This document shows, one piece after another, positions 54,639 through 62,911 of a DNA stretch of 64,000 bases. The stretch lies in the NCBI RefSeq assembly GCF_000184945.1, contig NZ_GL586311.1:2765504-2829503 (forward strand). The letters run 5' to 3'. A program made the translations under genes and the position numbers. The DNA comes from Segatella buccae ATCC 33574. Its GTDB lineage: Bacteria > Bacteroidota > Bacteroidia > Bacteroidales > Bacteroidaceae. Position 1 is the first letter of the stretch. Each line of letters starts with the position of its first letter. The notes below the pieces were generated by a model. That model searched no databases. It saw nothing but the letters and a program-made list of their open reading frames with translations, and was not told the origin of the DNA.

Positions 54639-55814
54639 ATGAAACTCAAAAGTATTTTAGCAGTCGTGTTCTGCACTGTGGCAATCATCGCCCAGGCACA
54701 ACAAAACATCGGATTCAGGGCAGAGAAAATCATCTCTCCACAAGTGAACAGTGACAACACCGTGACTTTCCGTCTCAATGCGCCCAAGGCAAAGAGCGTC
54801 AGCGTGAAGGGCGACTGGGAGGCCAATGACGGTGTGGGAACCATGAAAAAAGGCAAAGAGGGCCTCTGGGAGTACACCACTCCGGTGCTCCCCTCGGAGA
54901 TGTACACCTATCGCTTCGACATTGACGGGGTCATCGGCCTCGACCCGCACAACCCGTTCACCCGCCGTGATGTAGGCAATGTGTTCAGCATCTTTTTCGT
55001 TGGCCACGGGCCTGCCGATTACTATCAGGTGCATGATGTCCCTCATGGCACAATGCAGACTGTCTGGTATCAATGTCAAGGGCTGTACCAGAACAACCGG
55101 CGCATGGTGATCTATCTCCCGCCATCCTACGACAAGGATAACAAAAACTACCCCGTGCTCTATCTCATGCATGGTAGCGGTGGTGACGAGATGGCATGGA
55201 GCGACCTGGGATTTGTCAATCGCGTGATGGACAACCTCATTGCAGAGGGCAAGGTGGAGCCGATGATCGTGGTGATGCCCAATGGCAACCCGAGCAAACA
55301 GGCCGAGGCCGGAGAGACGAGTGAGAACCTGAGCTACATGCCCGTGATGACCAACACGCTGCCCGACTACAAGGCCGGCAAGTTTGAAGCCACCTTTCCG
55401 CAAATCGTGAACTACGTTGACAACCACTACCGCACCCTGCCCGACAAAGCTCACCGAGCCTTGGCCGGCCTGTCTATGGGAGGATTCTACACGATGATGA
55501 TTTCGGCCAATTTCCCGGAGCTCTTCGACTACATCGGCTTGTTCTCTGCCGGTGTCGATTTCAAGGGCATCAACTGGAATATCCCCGTCTACCGCGACTT
55601 AGACCGGAAGTTGGCAGAGCAGTACAAACAAGGGGTCAAGCTCTACTGGATAGGGATGGGTAAAGCCGACCGCCTCTATCCGTTCAACCTCGACCTTATG
55701 AAATGCCTCGACAAGGCCGGCACCAAATACGAATACCACGAGTCTTCACGCGGCCACTTGTGGAGCAACTGGCGGCAGTATCTGCTCATCTTTGCCCCGC
55801 AGCTTTTCAAATAG
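54639..55814 (+). CDS. Secreted esterase, CE1-like alpha/beta hydrolase
   Basis: The 391-residue protein has a signal peptide (KSILAVVFCTVAIIAQAQ), an N-terminal Ig-like esterase/CBM48-type domain (about 25-115, TVTFRLNAPKAKSVSVKGDW) and an esterase domain: VLYLMHGSGGDEMAW (oxyanion region), nucleophile Ser279 in GLSMGG and catalytic His373 in SRGHLW. This form is typical of feruloyl or acetyl esterases that remove side groups from xylan. It follows the receptor by 22 bases and belongs to that operon. Confidence 0.88.
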   Translation: MKLKSILAVVFCTVAIIAQAQQNIGFRAEKIISPQVNSDNTVTFRLNAPKAKSVSVKGDWEANDGVGTMKKGKEGLWEYTTPVLPSEMYTYRFDIDGVIGLDPHNPFTRRDVGNVFSIFFVGHGPADYYQVHDVPHGTMQTVWYQCQGLYQNNRRMVIYLPPSYDKDNKNYPVLYLMHGSGGDEMAWSDLGFVNRVMDNLIAEGKVEPMIVVMPNGNPSKQAEAGETSENLSYMPVMTNTLPDYKAGKFEATFPQIVNYVDNHYRTLPDKAHRALAGLSMGGFYTMMISANFPELFDYIGLFSAGVDFKGINWNIPVYRDLDRKLAEQYKQGVKLYWIGMGKADRLYPFNLDLMKCLDKAGTKYEYHESSRGHLWSNWRQYLLIFAPQLFK

Positions 55815-55880
55815 ACACGTGCCGATCGGTCTTTCCCGCCCCCCTGCGGAAGCCGATTCCGGTCAACCGCAGCACCCTAA

Positions 55881-55924
55881 AAAAGCCATATCCTGCCTCG
55901 TTGGCGAGGCAGGATATGGCTTTT
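55881..55924. terminator. Bidirectional terminator
   Basis: A perfect 20-bp stem (AAAAGCCATATCCTGCCTCG with its complement, loop TTGG) with A and T flanks stands between the convergent esterase and DUF4738 genes and can end both transcripts. Confidence 0.93.
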
Positions 55925-55956
55925 CCGATATGGGTGATGGCGGGGGCGGCCCGGTT

Positions 55957-56769
55957 TCAGTTGTCGGCCACGCGCATGGTGAGCCGGCCGGCGGGCGAGA
56001 TGAGCAGTTCGACGACGAAGCTGCTGGGACTGTCGGGGATGCAGAGCGTGGCCGCATAGTGGAGGCCGGAGGCATCGATGCGGGTGAAGGTGATGTCGCT
56101 CAACACGCTTTGCGAAAGATAGTCGGCAGGCACAAGGCGGACGAAAGCCTGCTTGCGGAAATCGCCGGAGTAGACCTTGCGCGCACCGTTGAACACGCTC
56201 ACGTGCACGATGTTGTCGTGATAAACATTGTCCACGGCCACGCCATCGTCGTTGTAAGACGACTTGACCACCTTATAGGTCGTCGGGTTCACCTGCGTGT
56301 AGCTGTGATATTTCTCGCCGCCGAGCGTGACCACGGTGTCGCGCTTGATGAGCCGGTTCTGGTTGAGGGCCACGGGCCGCCGCTCCTCAAAGGCATAACG
56401 GTCGTCGGGGTCTTCGCTCTTGACGAGTTTCACCACATCGCCATTTTGGTTTTTGAACACAAACAGGTGGGGAGCCTGCTTCACGATGGGGTATTTCGAC
56501 TCGCCGGCCGCGCTCAGCACCAGCGTGTCGCCATAGATGGCAAAGCGCACCGGCTGGCTGGTGGAGTCGGGATAGAAGATGGTGTCGCCCTTGGCCATAA
56601 AGGAGACATCGCCCTCGGCATCGTTCAGCCAGATGCCTTGCAGCATCTGCTTGGCCCTGAGATCCTCTTGCGGCAAGGAGGCCTTACCGCCAGCCGTCCG
56701 GCGGCACCCCACAAGGACTGCCACGAGGAGGACGGACAAGAGGACGAAACCGAGTCTGAAACGTGTCAT
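55957..56769 (-). CDS. Lipoprotein, DUF4738-like
   Basis: The 270-residue product has a lipoprotein signal ending in LVGC (cysteine 22). The body (QGIWLNDAEGDVSFMAKGDT, then FYPDSTSQPVRFAIYGDTLV in part) is beta-rich and resembles DUF4738 proteins of Bacteroidales, of unknown function; this family name is from memory. Its ATG overlaps the ugd stop as ATGA, so the two are co-translated, although a functional link to UDP-glucuronate is not evident. Confidence 0.7.
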   Translation of the reverse strand: MTRFRLGFVLLSVLLVAVLVGCRRTAGGKASLPQEDLRAKQMLQGIWLNDAEGDVSFMAKGDTIFYPDSTSQPVRFAIYGDTLVLSAAGESKYPIVKQAPHLFVFKNQNGDVVKLVKSEDPDDRYAFEERRPVALNQNRLIKRDTVVTLGGEKYHSYTQVNPTTYKVVKSSYNDDGVAVDNVYHDNIVHVSVFNGARKVYSGDFRKQAFVRLVPADYLSQSVLSDITFTRIDASGLHYAATLCIPDSPSSFVVELLISPAGRLTMRVADN

Positions 56770-58124
56770 CGCCCTATGCAGTGATATTCGAAACCGGCTT
56801 CTTCAAGTTCGTCGGCATCGAAGATGTTGCGACCATCTATCACCAGCCGGCCGGTCATGGCCTTGCCAATGACATCCCAACTGGGCAGTCTGAACTCTTT
56901 CCACTCGGTGAGGAGCAGCAGTGCGTCGGCGTCGAGCGTGGCATCATACATGTCTTTGGCATAGACGATGCGCTCCACGCGCCGGCGTTCCTCCTCACCC
57001 GCGGCGGCTTTGAGGGCCATGCGCCGGCGGCACTCGTCCATGGCCACGGGGTCGTAGACGCGCAGCCGGCAGCCGGCGGCGAGGAGCCGGTCGATCATCA
57101 CCAGAGCGGTGGACTCGCGCATGTCGTCGGTCTCGGGCTTGAAGGAGAGGCCCCACAGGGCGATGTGCTTGCCTTCAAGGGCCTGCAGGCCGCCGAGAGC
57201 CTTCACGAGTTTGTCGAAGAGGACGCTCTTCTGCCGCTCGTTGACGCGCTCCACGGCCTTGAGCACCTCCATGGAGTAGCCGCTGTCGTCGGCTGTCTTG
57301 ATGAGGGCCTTCACGTCTTTCGGGAAACAGCTGCCGCCATAGCCGCAACCGGCATAGAGGAACTTGCGCCCTATGCGTGTGTCGCTGCCTATGCCCGCGC
57401 GCACCATGCTCACATCGGCGCCCACGCGCTCGCAGAGATTGGCTATGTCGTTCATGAACGAGATGCGTGTGGCCAGCATCGAGTTGGCGGCATACTTGGT
57501 CATCTCGGCCGAAGGAATGTCCATGAAAATCACCCGGAAGTTGTTGAGCAGGAAGGGTTTGTAGAGCCTTGTGAGCATCTTCTGCGCCCGCTCGCTCTCC
57601 ACGCCCACCACCACGCGGTCGGGGCTCATGAAGTCTTTGATGGCGTTGCCCTCCTTGAGAAACTCGGGATTGCTGGCCACATCGAACTTCACGTCGACTC
57701 CGCGGCGGTCGAGTTCGGCCTGTATGGCCGCCTTCACCTTGCGGGCCGTGCCCACGGGCACGGTACTCTTGGTGACCACCACAAGATATCTATTGAGGTT
57801 TTCGCCTATCGTCTTGGCCACCTGCAACACGTAGCGCAGGTCGGCGCTGCCGTCTTCGTCGGGAGGCGTGCCCACGGCTGAGAACACGATGTCTTGTTCG
57901 TTGATGATGTCGGCCAGCGAAGTGGTGAACTTCAGGCGGCCGGCCTTCACGTTTTTCATCACCAGTTCGTCGAGTCCGGGCTCGTAGATGGGGATGTCAC
58001 CCTGTTCGAGCCGCTCGATTTTCTTACTGTCTACATCGACGCATGTCACGTTGACACCGGTGTCGGCAAAACATGTGCCCGACACGAGGCCCACATATCC
58101 GGTGCCTACTACTGCTATATTCAT
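56766..58124 (-). CDS. ugd: UDP-glucose 6-dehydrogenase
   Basis: The 452-residue cytoplasmic enzyme oxidises UDP-glucose to UDP-glucuronate with two NAD. The Rossmann motif is GTGYVGL (7-13), the substrate stretch SNPEFLKEG, and the catalytic Cys266 lies in GCGYGGSCFPKD. The C-terminal UDP-binding part (LWGLSFKPETDDMRES) is present. UDP-glucuronate could feed the epimerase of the polysaccharide locus 26 kb away. It is preceded by GGAGTT-type sequence and no clear promoter. Confidence 0.95.
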   Translation of the reverse strand: MNIAVVGTGYVGLVSGTCFADTGVNVTCVDVDSKKIERLEQGDIPIYEPGLDELVMKNVKAGRLKFTTSLADIINEQDIVFSAVGTPPDEDGSADLRYVLQVAKTIGENLNRYLVVVTKSTVPVGTARKVKAAIQAELDRRGVDVKFDVASNPEFLKEGNAIKDFMSPDRVVVGVESERAQKMLTRLYKPFLLNNFRVIFMDIPSAEMTKYAANSMLATRISFMNDIANLCERVGADVSMVRAGIGSDTRIGRKFLYAGCGYGGSCFPKDVKALIKTADDSGYSMEVLKAVERVNERQKSVLFDKLVKALGGLQALEGKHIALWGLSFKPETDDMRESTALVMIDRLLAAGCRLRVYDPVAMDECRRRMALKAAAGEEERRRVERIVYAKDMYDATLDADALLLLTEWKEFRLPSWDVIGKAMTGRLVIDGRNIFDADELEEAGFEYHCIGR

Positions 58125-58160
58125 CTTATTATAATGTTTAAGTTTCGCAAGAATGATATT

Positions 58161-58345
58161 TTAGGAGTTAAGGGAGAAGTTTCCTTGAGCGATGGCGAAA
58201 AAAAAGAGTTAGCACTCGCTCCGCTCGTTAGGAGGTAGAGACAGCGGCTTCATTGCCTAAAGGTATTGGGACATCATGCCCCAAGTCCGATTCTTTTTCT
58301 CTGTCTGTCACGAGGTTTCCCCTCGTTTCTTCAACTCCTACTAAA
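58161..58345. repeat. GGAGTT-type element between rfbC and ugd
   Basis: TTTTAGGAGTTAAGGGAG at the left and CTTCAACTCCTACTAAA at the right can pair (TAGGAGTT with AACTCCTA) around about 165 bases that contain a TTGGGGCATG-type hairpin. It resembles the elements at 4232 and 22123. The 281-base gap holds nothing else recognisable. Confidence 0.45.
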
Positions 58346-58405
58346 CACGCGAAAGTTCAGTTAGGATTATTTTCAAAAAACACTCTCGTCGTTCAAACAC
58401 GCTCT

Positions 58406-58954
58406 TTATTCAAACACCTCGGCATCTTTGAGGGCCGGGGCCTTGAGGTCTTTATCGCTCGTCACCACGTCGCCCGGGTCGATGGGCCACTTGATGGCCA
58501 CCTGCTCGTCGTCCCAACGTATGCCGGCTTCGTGCTGCGGAGCATAGGCATTGTCCACCTTGTAAGTGAAGACGGCCTCCTCGCTGAGCACCAAGAAACC
58601 GTGGGCGAAACCGCGGGGAATGAAAAATTGACGCTTGTTTTCCTCGGAGAGCTCCACAGCCACATGACGGCCAAACGTGGGACTGCTCTTGCGCAGATCC
58701 ACGGCCACATCGAGCACCCGACCTTTGATCACCCGCACAAGCTTGGCCTGCGCGTAGTCGCCCGTCTGATAGTGAAGGCCGCGCAACACGCCGAAGCTCG
58801 ACTTCGACTCGTTGTCCTGAATGAAATCCACCTTGCCCACATGTTCTTCAAACTCGGCCTTCTTCCATGCCTCGAAGAAGTAACCGCGCCGATCCTCGAA
58901 TACCTTGGGCGTCATGATCCAGACACCCTTGATTTCCGTCTCTTGATATTCCAT
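58406..58954 (-). CDS. rfbC: dTDP-4-dehydrorhamnose 3,5-epimerase
   Basis: The 182-residue cupin enzyme has the RmlC hallmarks FIQDNESKSSFGVLRGLHYQ with the catalytic His in GLHYQ, VDLRKSSPTFGRH and FFIPRGFAHGFLVLSEEAVF, then TYKVDNAY. It makes dTDP-4-dehydro-L-rhamnose for L-rhamnose in surface glycans. The other rml genes are not adjacent within the window. Confidence 0.95.
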   Translation of the reverse strand: MEYQETEIKGVWIMTPKVFEDRRGYFFEAWKKAEFEEHVGKVDFIQDNESKSSFGVLRGLHYQTGDYAQAKLVRVIKGRVLDVAVDLRKSSPTFGRHVAVELSEENKRQFFIPRGFAHGFLVLSEEAVFTYKVDNAYAPQHEAGIRWDDEQVAIKWPIDPGDVVTSDKDLKAPALKDAEVFE

Positions 58955-58982
58955 TATTAGTCTATTTTATATAAAATATGGG

Positions 58983-59013
58983 CAAAGTTAGCATTATTCG
59001 GGCGAACTGCAAA
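58983..59013 (-). promoter_or_regulatory. rfbC promoter
   Basis: On the minus strand TTTG (59013-59010), exactly 19 bases, TAACTTTG (58990-58983), 29 bases before the rfbC ATG. The TGCA array lies about 105 bases upstream of it. Confidence 0.75.
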
Positions 59014-59118
59014 ATTATTTATCAACAAAGTGGAATTTAATTTTCTCCTGCTCCGATGGCCGAAGGCGGTATGGCTTGTCGGCCCGACCGCCCTCCCACC
59101 CCTTTGCCGACGGACCGG

Positions 59119-59195
59119 TGCATGGCCGCTGCACCGGCCTTGCATGGCTGTTGCACGCGGCGTGCAAAGCCTCTGCACGGGTGGTGCAGACATCC
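59119..59195. repeat. Array of seven TGCA cores at exact 11-bp spacing
   Basis: TGCA starts at 59119, 59130, 59141, 59152, 59163, 59174 and 59185, always 11 bp apart. The next bases tend to YGGC (for example TGCATGGCCGC, TGCACCGGCCT, TGCATGGCTGT). An eighth position (59196) reads CGCA. Eleven is not a multiple of three, so coding does not explain it; one site per helical turn would put seven palindromes on one DNA face. It stands in the divergent region between rfbC and a lipoprotein gene. Confidence 0.8.
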
Positions 59196-59400
59196 CGCAC
59201 AAAACCTCACACGGCACGACGGCCGACAATCGGGCCGACCCCGCGAAGCGAAACGCCCCCAAGTGGCGGGTGCGGAAAGGATTCCCACACGGAGAAGTTT
59301 TCCTCGCCGACGGCTAAGATTCCGCCGAAACCATCCCCATATTTTACCATTTCCCTTGCATTTTTCCGCGAAAACGCTTGCATTTTCCAGCCCATTTCAC

Positions 59401-59408
59401 TATTTTTG
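59401..59408 (+). promoter_or_regulatory. -7 box of the lipoprotein gene
   Basis: TATTTTTG lies 50 bases before ATG 59458 and rules out the longer frame that opens at 59056. Confidence 0.5.
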
Positions 59409-59457
59409 CAGACATCTCACCCCTTTACCCTTTCACCTCTTTATATATATACCTGAT

Positions 59458-60753
59458 ATGATGAAGAATAGACTGTTTTTTCTAATCGCGACACCGCTTC
59501 TTCTTGCCTTGAACGCTTGCAGCCACAAGGAAGAGTACGAGCCGGCAGAGAAGCAACTGGTGACCAACGCCGGAGTGAGGGAAGCGGGCCGGAAAGTGAA
59601 CCCGGGAGACACGATACACCTCTATGGCGAGGGATTCCAAACCGGCGATTACGTGACGCTTGACTTCCGTTGGGACACGGGCGACCCGTCATTTCCCGAA
59701 GGTTCCGGCATGAACAATTATGCAAAAATCATCGAAGCAAAGCCGAATGGCATCAGCTTCCTGATGCCCTACCGCAAGCCGGAGTCCCGCGTCAGGATCA
59801 TCTTGCAGAGAGCAGCCGACAGAATGACCTTGGGCGAACTGCTGGTGGCCGACGGACAGACACCCAAAGACTTCAGACTGTATGGCGTCAATCCCGGTCG
59901 CAACACGATAGAGACGGTATGGACGCAGGGCAAGGGGAATGCCGCGACGAAATGGGACATGAGCGCGCATCCGGACTTCCACTCCATCATCAACCTCGAA
60001 AAAACTTACGGGCTGTGCGGTCTGGCCAAGGCCGATGGCGTGCAACAGCCGTTCTTCTTCGACTTCTGCACCGGTGAATGGAGCCCTCTCAATCCCTCCT
60101 TTAATACGCTATCATTGGCGGTGACCAACACAGGATACTTCGTCTCCATTCAGGAGAAAGCACCGGGCAAATATAATTTGAGCACTTCTCTCAGGCAACC
60201 GGAGCAGAGCAATTACGCCACACGCACGTCGGTTGTGGAAAAGCTGCGGGCCTTTGAGTTGCCGGCCGGGCTATCCGCGCGACAGTTCGGCACCTACGCC
60301 GGCGTGTTCGACCCCGAAAGCGGGACCGTCTTCCTCTCTGCCGACAAAGGCGCGGGGAAATGGGTGCCCGTACTGTTCCACATCCGCAAAGGATTCCGCG
60401 TGCTCGACGAAATCGAGGCCGAAGCCCTCATCCCGTTCTCCTTCAGCGTGCCCGGTGGCAAGTCGCAACCAAGGCTGGCAGGCTATGTCATTTCTTCCCC
60501 GTCGGCCAAAGGTGGCAGCCGCTTCTGCCTGCTCGACAAGGAGTCTCCACACCTGCAGGAGCCGTTTGCCACCCAGCCCGGCAAGGTGGTTTCCATCACC
60601 TGCCGCACCGACCGTCCCGGTCGTTTCACCGTGCTCACCATCACAAACGGGAAAGCCTCTGTCGCCGAATACAACGGGGCCGACAAAACTTGGATCTCCC
60701 TCCCCGACCTTCCCGACCTGTCGCCCTACACCTCTGTCACGTGGGCCAACTGA
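59458..60753 (+). CDS. Secreted lipoprotein with IPT/TIG-like N-terminal domain
   Basis: The 431-residue product has a lipoprotein signal ending in LNAC (cysteine 21). Residues about 40-130 look like an IPT/TIG beta-sandwich (VNPGDTIHLYGEGFQTGDYV, later GISFLMPYRKPESRV). The rest is beta-rich with repeated segments such as FDPESGTVFLSAD, perhaps propeller-like. I do not recognise a family with known function. It might bind a ligand at the outer membrane. It starts after the TGCA array and ends at a terminator shared with aspS. Confidence 0.68.
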   Translation: MMKNRLFFLIATPLLLALNACSHKEEYEPAEKQLVTNAGVREAGRKVNPGDTIHLYGEGFQTGDYVTLDFRWDTGDPSFPEGSGMNNYAKIIEAKPNGISFLMPYRKPESRVRIILQRAADRMTLGELLVADGQTPKDFRLYGVNPGRNTIETVWTQGKGNAATKWDMSAHPDFHSIINLEKTYGLCGLAKADGVQQPFFFDFCTGEWSPLNPSFNTLSLAVTNTGYFVSIQEKAPGKYNLSTSLRQPEQSNYATRTSVVEKLRAFELPAGLSARQFGTYAGVFDPESGTVFLSADKGAGKWVPVLFHIRKGFRVLDEIEAEALIPFSFSVPGGKSQPRLAGYVISSPSAKGGSRFCLLDKESPHLQEPFATQPGKVVSITCRTDRPGRFTVLTITNGKASVAEYNGADKTWISLPDLPDLSPYTSVTWAN

Positions 60754-60874
60754 CAGCTGGGACAGGGAAGCCACGAGCCTTTTGTGGCTTCTCGCGGTCT
60801 GCCGCTTGCAGCACCTCCGAAAAGGCACGACGGATGGGGAAATACGCCCATTCTTATTCTACAGAAAACAAAAA

Positions 60875-60908
60875 AATAGGGACAGCGCATCAAGGCACTG
60901 TCCCTATT
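60875..60908. terminator. Hairpin terminator between convergent genes
   Basis: AATAGGGACAG pairs perfectly with CTGTCCCTATT across a 12-base loop, with A-rich sequence on the left that gives a T run on the minus strand. A second short hairpin (CCCCCTAA/TTAGGGGG) covers the aspS stop. Confidence 0.7.
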
Positions 60909-61005
60909 GTAGATTATAGAGTCTCCCCCCTCACTCCAATATTTCGCGCTTGGAAAGCTGGGGGGAGGAGTGGATATTGTCCTCTTGTTCAGACCCCCAC
61001 CCCCC

Positions 61006-62769
61006 CTAACTTAGGGGGCTTTCCACCAGCTTCAGCTGCAACTCGTCGAGCTGCTTCTGGTCGATGGGGCCGGGGGCATCGAGCATCACATCGCGGCCGG
61101 AGTTGTTTTTCGGGAAGGCGATGCAGTCGCGGATGGAGTCGAGACCGGCCAAGATGCTCACGAAACGGTCGAGACCGAAGGCCAGGCCGGCATGGGGCGG
61201 TGCGCCATACTTAAAGGCGTTCATCAGGAAACCGAACTGGGCCTCGGCACGCTCCGGCGTGAAACCGAGCACCTCAAACATCTTCTCCTGCAAGCGGGTG
61301 TCGTGGATACGGAGCGAACCGCCGCCCACCTCGATGCCGTTGCACACAAAGTCGTAGGCCACGGCGCGCACCTGCTCGGGATGCTCGTCGAGCAACGGCA
61401 GGTCGTCGGGGTTGGGCATGGTGAACGGATGGTGCGTGGCCATGAGGCGCTGCTCCTCGTCGCTCCACTCGAAGAGGGGGAAGTCGACTATCCACAGACA
61501 CTTGAACACATTCTTGTCACGCAACCCCAAGCGGTCGCCCATCTCCAAGCGGAGCGAGCAGAGCTGCACACGGGTCTTGTTGGCATTGTCGCCGGAGAGG
61601 ATGAGCACGAGATCGCCGTCTTTGGCTCCCATGGTCTGTTTGATTTCGGCCAGCACCTCGGGCGAATAGAACTTGTCGATGGAGCTCTTCACCGTGCCGT
61701 CGGCCTGATACTTGATGAACACCAGTCCCTTGGCACCCACCTGCGGACGCTTCACGAAGTCGGTGAGCTCGTTGAGCTGCTTGCGGCTGTAATCGGCACA
61801 ACCGGGCACGCAGATGCCGCCGATGTAGGCTGCCTCGTCGAACACGGAGAACGCTCCCTTGCCGGCAAAAGCCTCCTTCAACTCGACAAACTCCATGCCG
61901 AAGCGCACGTCGGGTTTGTCAGAACCATAGCGGCGCATGGCATCGTGCCACTTCATGCGCTCCAACGGGGGCAATTCCACGCCGCGAATCTCCTTGAAGA
62001 GATGGCGGGCCATGTCTTCGAAGATGTTGAGCACGTCTTCCTGCTCCACAAACGACATTTCGCAGTCTATCTGTGTGAACTCGGGCTGGCGGTCGGCCCG
62101 CAGGTCTTCGTCGCGGAAACACTTGGCTATCTGGAAGTAACGGTCCACGCCGGCCACCATGAGGAGCTGCTTGAGGGTCTGCGGACTCTGCGGCAGGGCA
62201 TAGAACTGGCCGGGATTCATGCGCGAAGGCACCACGAAATCGCGGGCCCCTTCGGGCGTGCTGCCGATGAGGATGGGGGTCTCCACCTCCATGAACTGGC
62301 GCGAGTCGAGGAAGTTGCGTATGAGGATGGTCATGCGGTGGCGCAGCTCGAGATTCTTGCGCACGGCGGCGCGGCGAATGTCGAGGTAGCGGTATTTCAT
62401 GCGGATGTCGTCTCCGCCGTCGGTATTGTCTTCGATGGTGAACGGGGGGGTGAGACTCGGCGAGAGCACCGTGAGCGCGGAGACGATTATCTCGATGTCG
62501 CCCGTGTCCATATTCGGGTTTTTGCTCTGCCGCTCGCTCACACGGCCCTTGACCTGAACGCAGTATTCGCGGCCCAACTTGTTGGCCTCTTCACAGAGTG
62601 CCCGGTTGTCGGCTTCGTTGAACACGAGCTGTGTGATGCCGTAACGGTCGCGCAGGTCGACGAACGTCATGCCGCCCATCTTGCGCGAACGCTGAACCCA
62701 GCCGGCCAAGGTCACTTCCGTGCCGGCGTCGGAGAGGCGCAGCTCTCCGCATGTCTTTGTTCTGTACAT
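61006..62769 (-). CDS. aspS: Aspartate-tRNA ligase
   Basis: The 587-residue class II synthetase charges tRNA-Asp. It has an N-terminal OB anticodon-binding domain ([20 protein letters not shown]), motif 2 around [18 protein letters not shown], the bacterial GAD insertion in the middle and motif 3 [15 protein letters not shown] near the end. Length fits bacterial AspRS. It has its own perfect promoter and diverges from the kinase-gene terminator. Confidence 0.97.
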   Translation of the reverse strand: MYRTKTCGELRLSDAGTEVTLAGWVQRSRKMGGMTFVDLRDRYGITQLVFNEADNRALCEEANKLGREYCVQVKGRVSERQSKNPNMDTGDIEIIVSALTVLSPSLTPPFTIEDNTDGGDDIRMKYRYLDIRRAAVRKNLELRHRMTILIRNFLDSRQFMEVETPILIGSTPEGARDFVVPSRMNPGQFYALPQSPQTLKQLLMVAGVDRYFQIAKCFRDEDLRADRQPEFTQIDCEMSFVEQEDVLNIFEDMARHLFKEIRGVELPPLERMKWHDAMRRYGSDKPDVRFGMEFVELKEAFAGKGAFSVFDEAAYIGGICVPGCADYSRKQLNELTDFVKRPQVGAKGLVFIKYQADGTVKSSIDKFYSPEVLAEIKQTMGAKDGDLVLILSGDNANKTRVQLCSLRLEMGDRLGLRDKNVFKCLWIVDFPLFEWSDEEQRLMATHHPFTMPNPDDLPLLDEHPEQVRAVAYDFVCNGIEVGGGSLRIHDTRLQEKMFEVLGFTPERAEAQFGFLMNAFKYGAPPHAGLAFGLDRFVSILAGLDSIRDCIAFPKNNSGRDVMLDAPGPIDQKQLDELQLKLVESPLS

Positions 62770-62797
62770 AATTATATAAGTGCTTAGTCTTTAGCTG

Positions 62798-62828
62798 CAA
62801 AAGTACAATAAATAGCTCGAAAGACAAA
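62798..62828 (-). promoter_or_regulatory. aspS promoter
   Basis: On the minus strand TTTG (62828-62825), exactly 19 bases, TACTTTTG (62805-62798), 29 bases before the ATG. Confidence 0.8.
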
Positions 62829-62844
62829 ATAAATGGTCAAAAAA

Positions 62845-62879
62845 AGCGGGCGGACACCTTGCATCGGTGTCCGCCCGCT
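62845..62879 (-). terminator. Terminator of the kinase-like gene
   Basis: AGCGGGCGGACACC pairs perfectly with GGTGTCCGCCCGCT across a 7-base loop; on the minus strand it is followed by a run of seven T-type residues, ending the transcript between the kinase-like gene and aspS. Confidence 0.88.
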
Positions 62880-62911
62880 GTGTTGTCGGGGCGAGTGGTG
62901 GCGGCAAGCCG

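Noticed and set aside
59119..59195. TGCA array as a CRISPR
   Set aside because: The units are 11 bp without spacers, far too short for CRISPR repeats, and there are no cas genes.
59056..59457. N-terminal extension of the lipoprotein gene to 59056
   Set aside because: It would cover the TGCA array and the -7 box at 59401; the lipoprotein signal starts at 59458.
61192..62787. 531-codon plus-strand frame opposite aspS
   Set aside because: Shadow of aspS with low-complexity His/Val/Gly composition.
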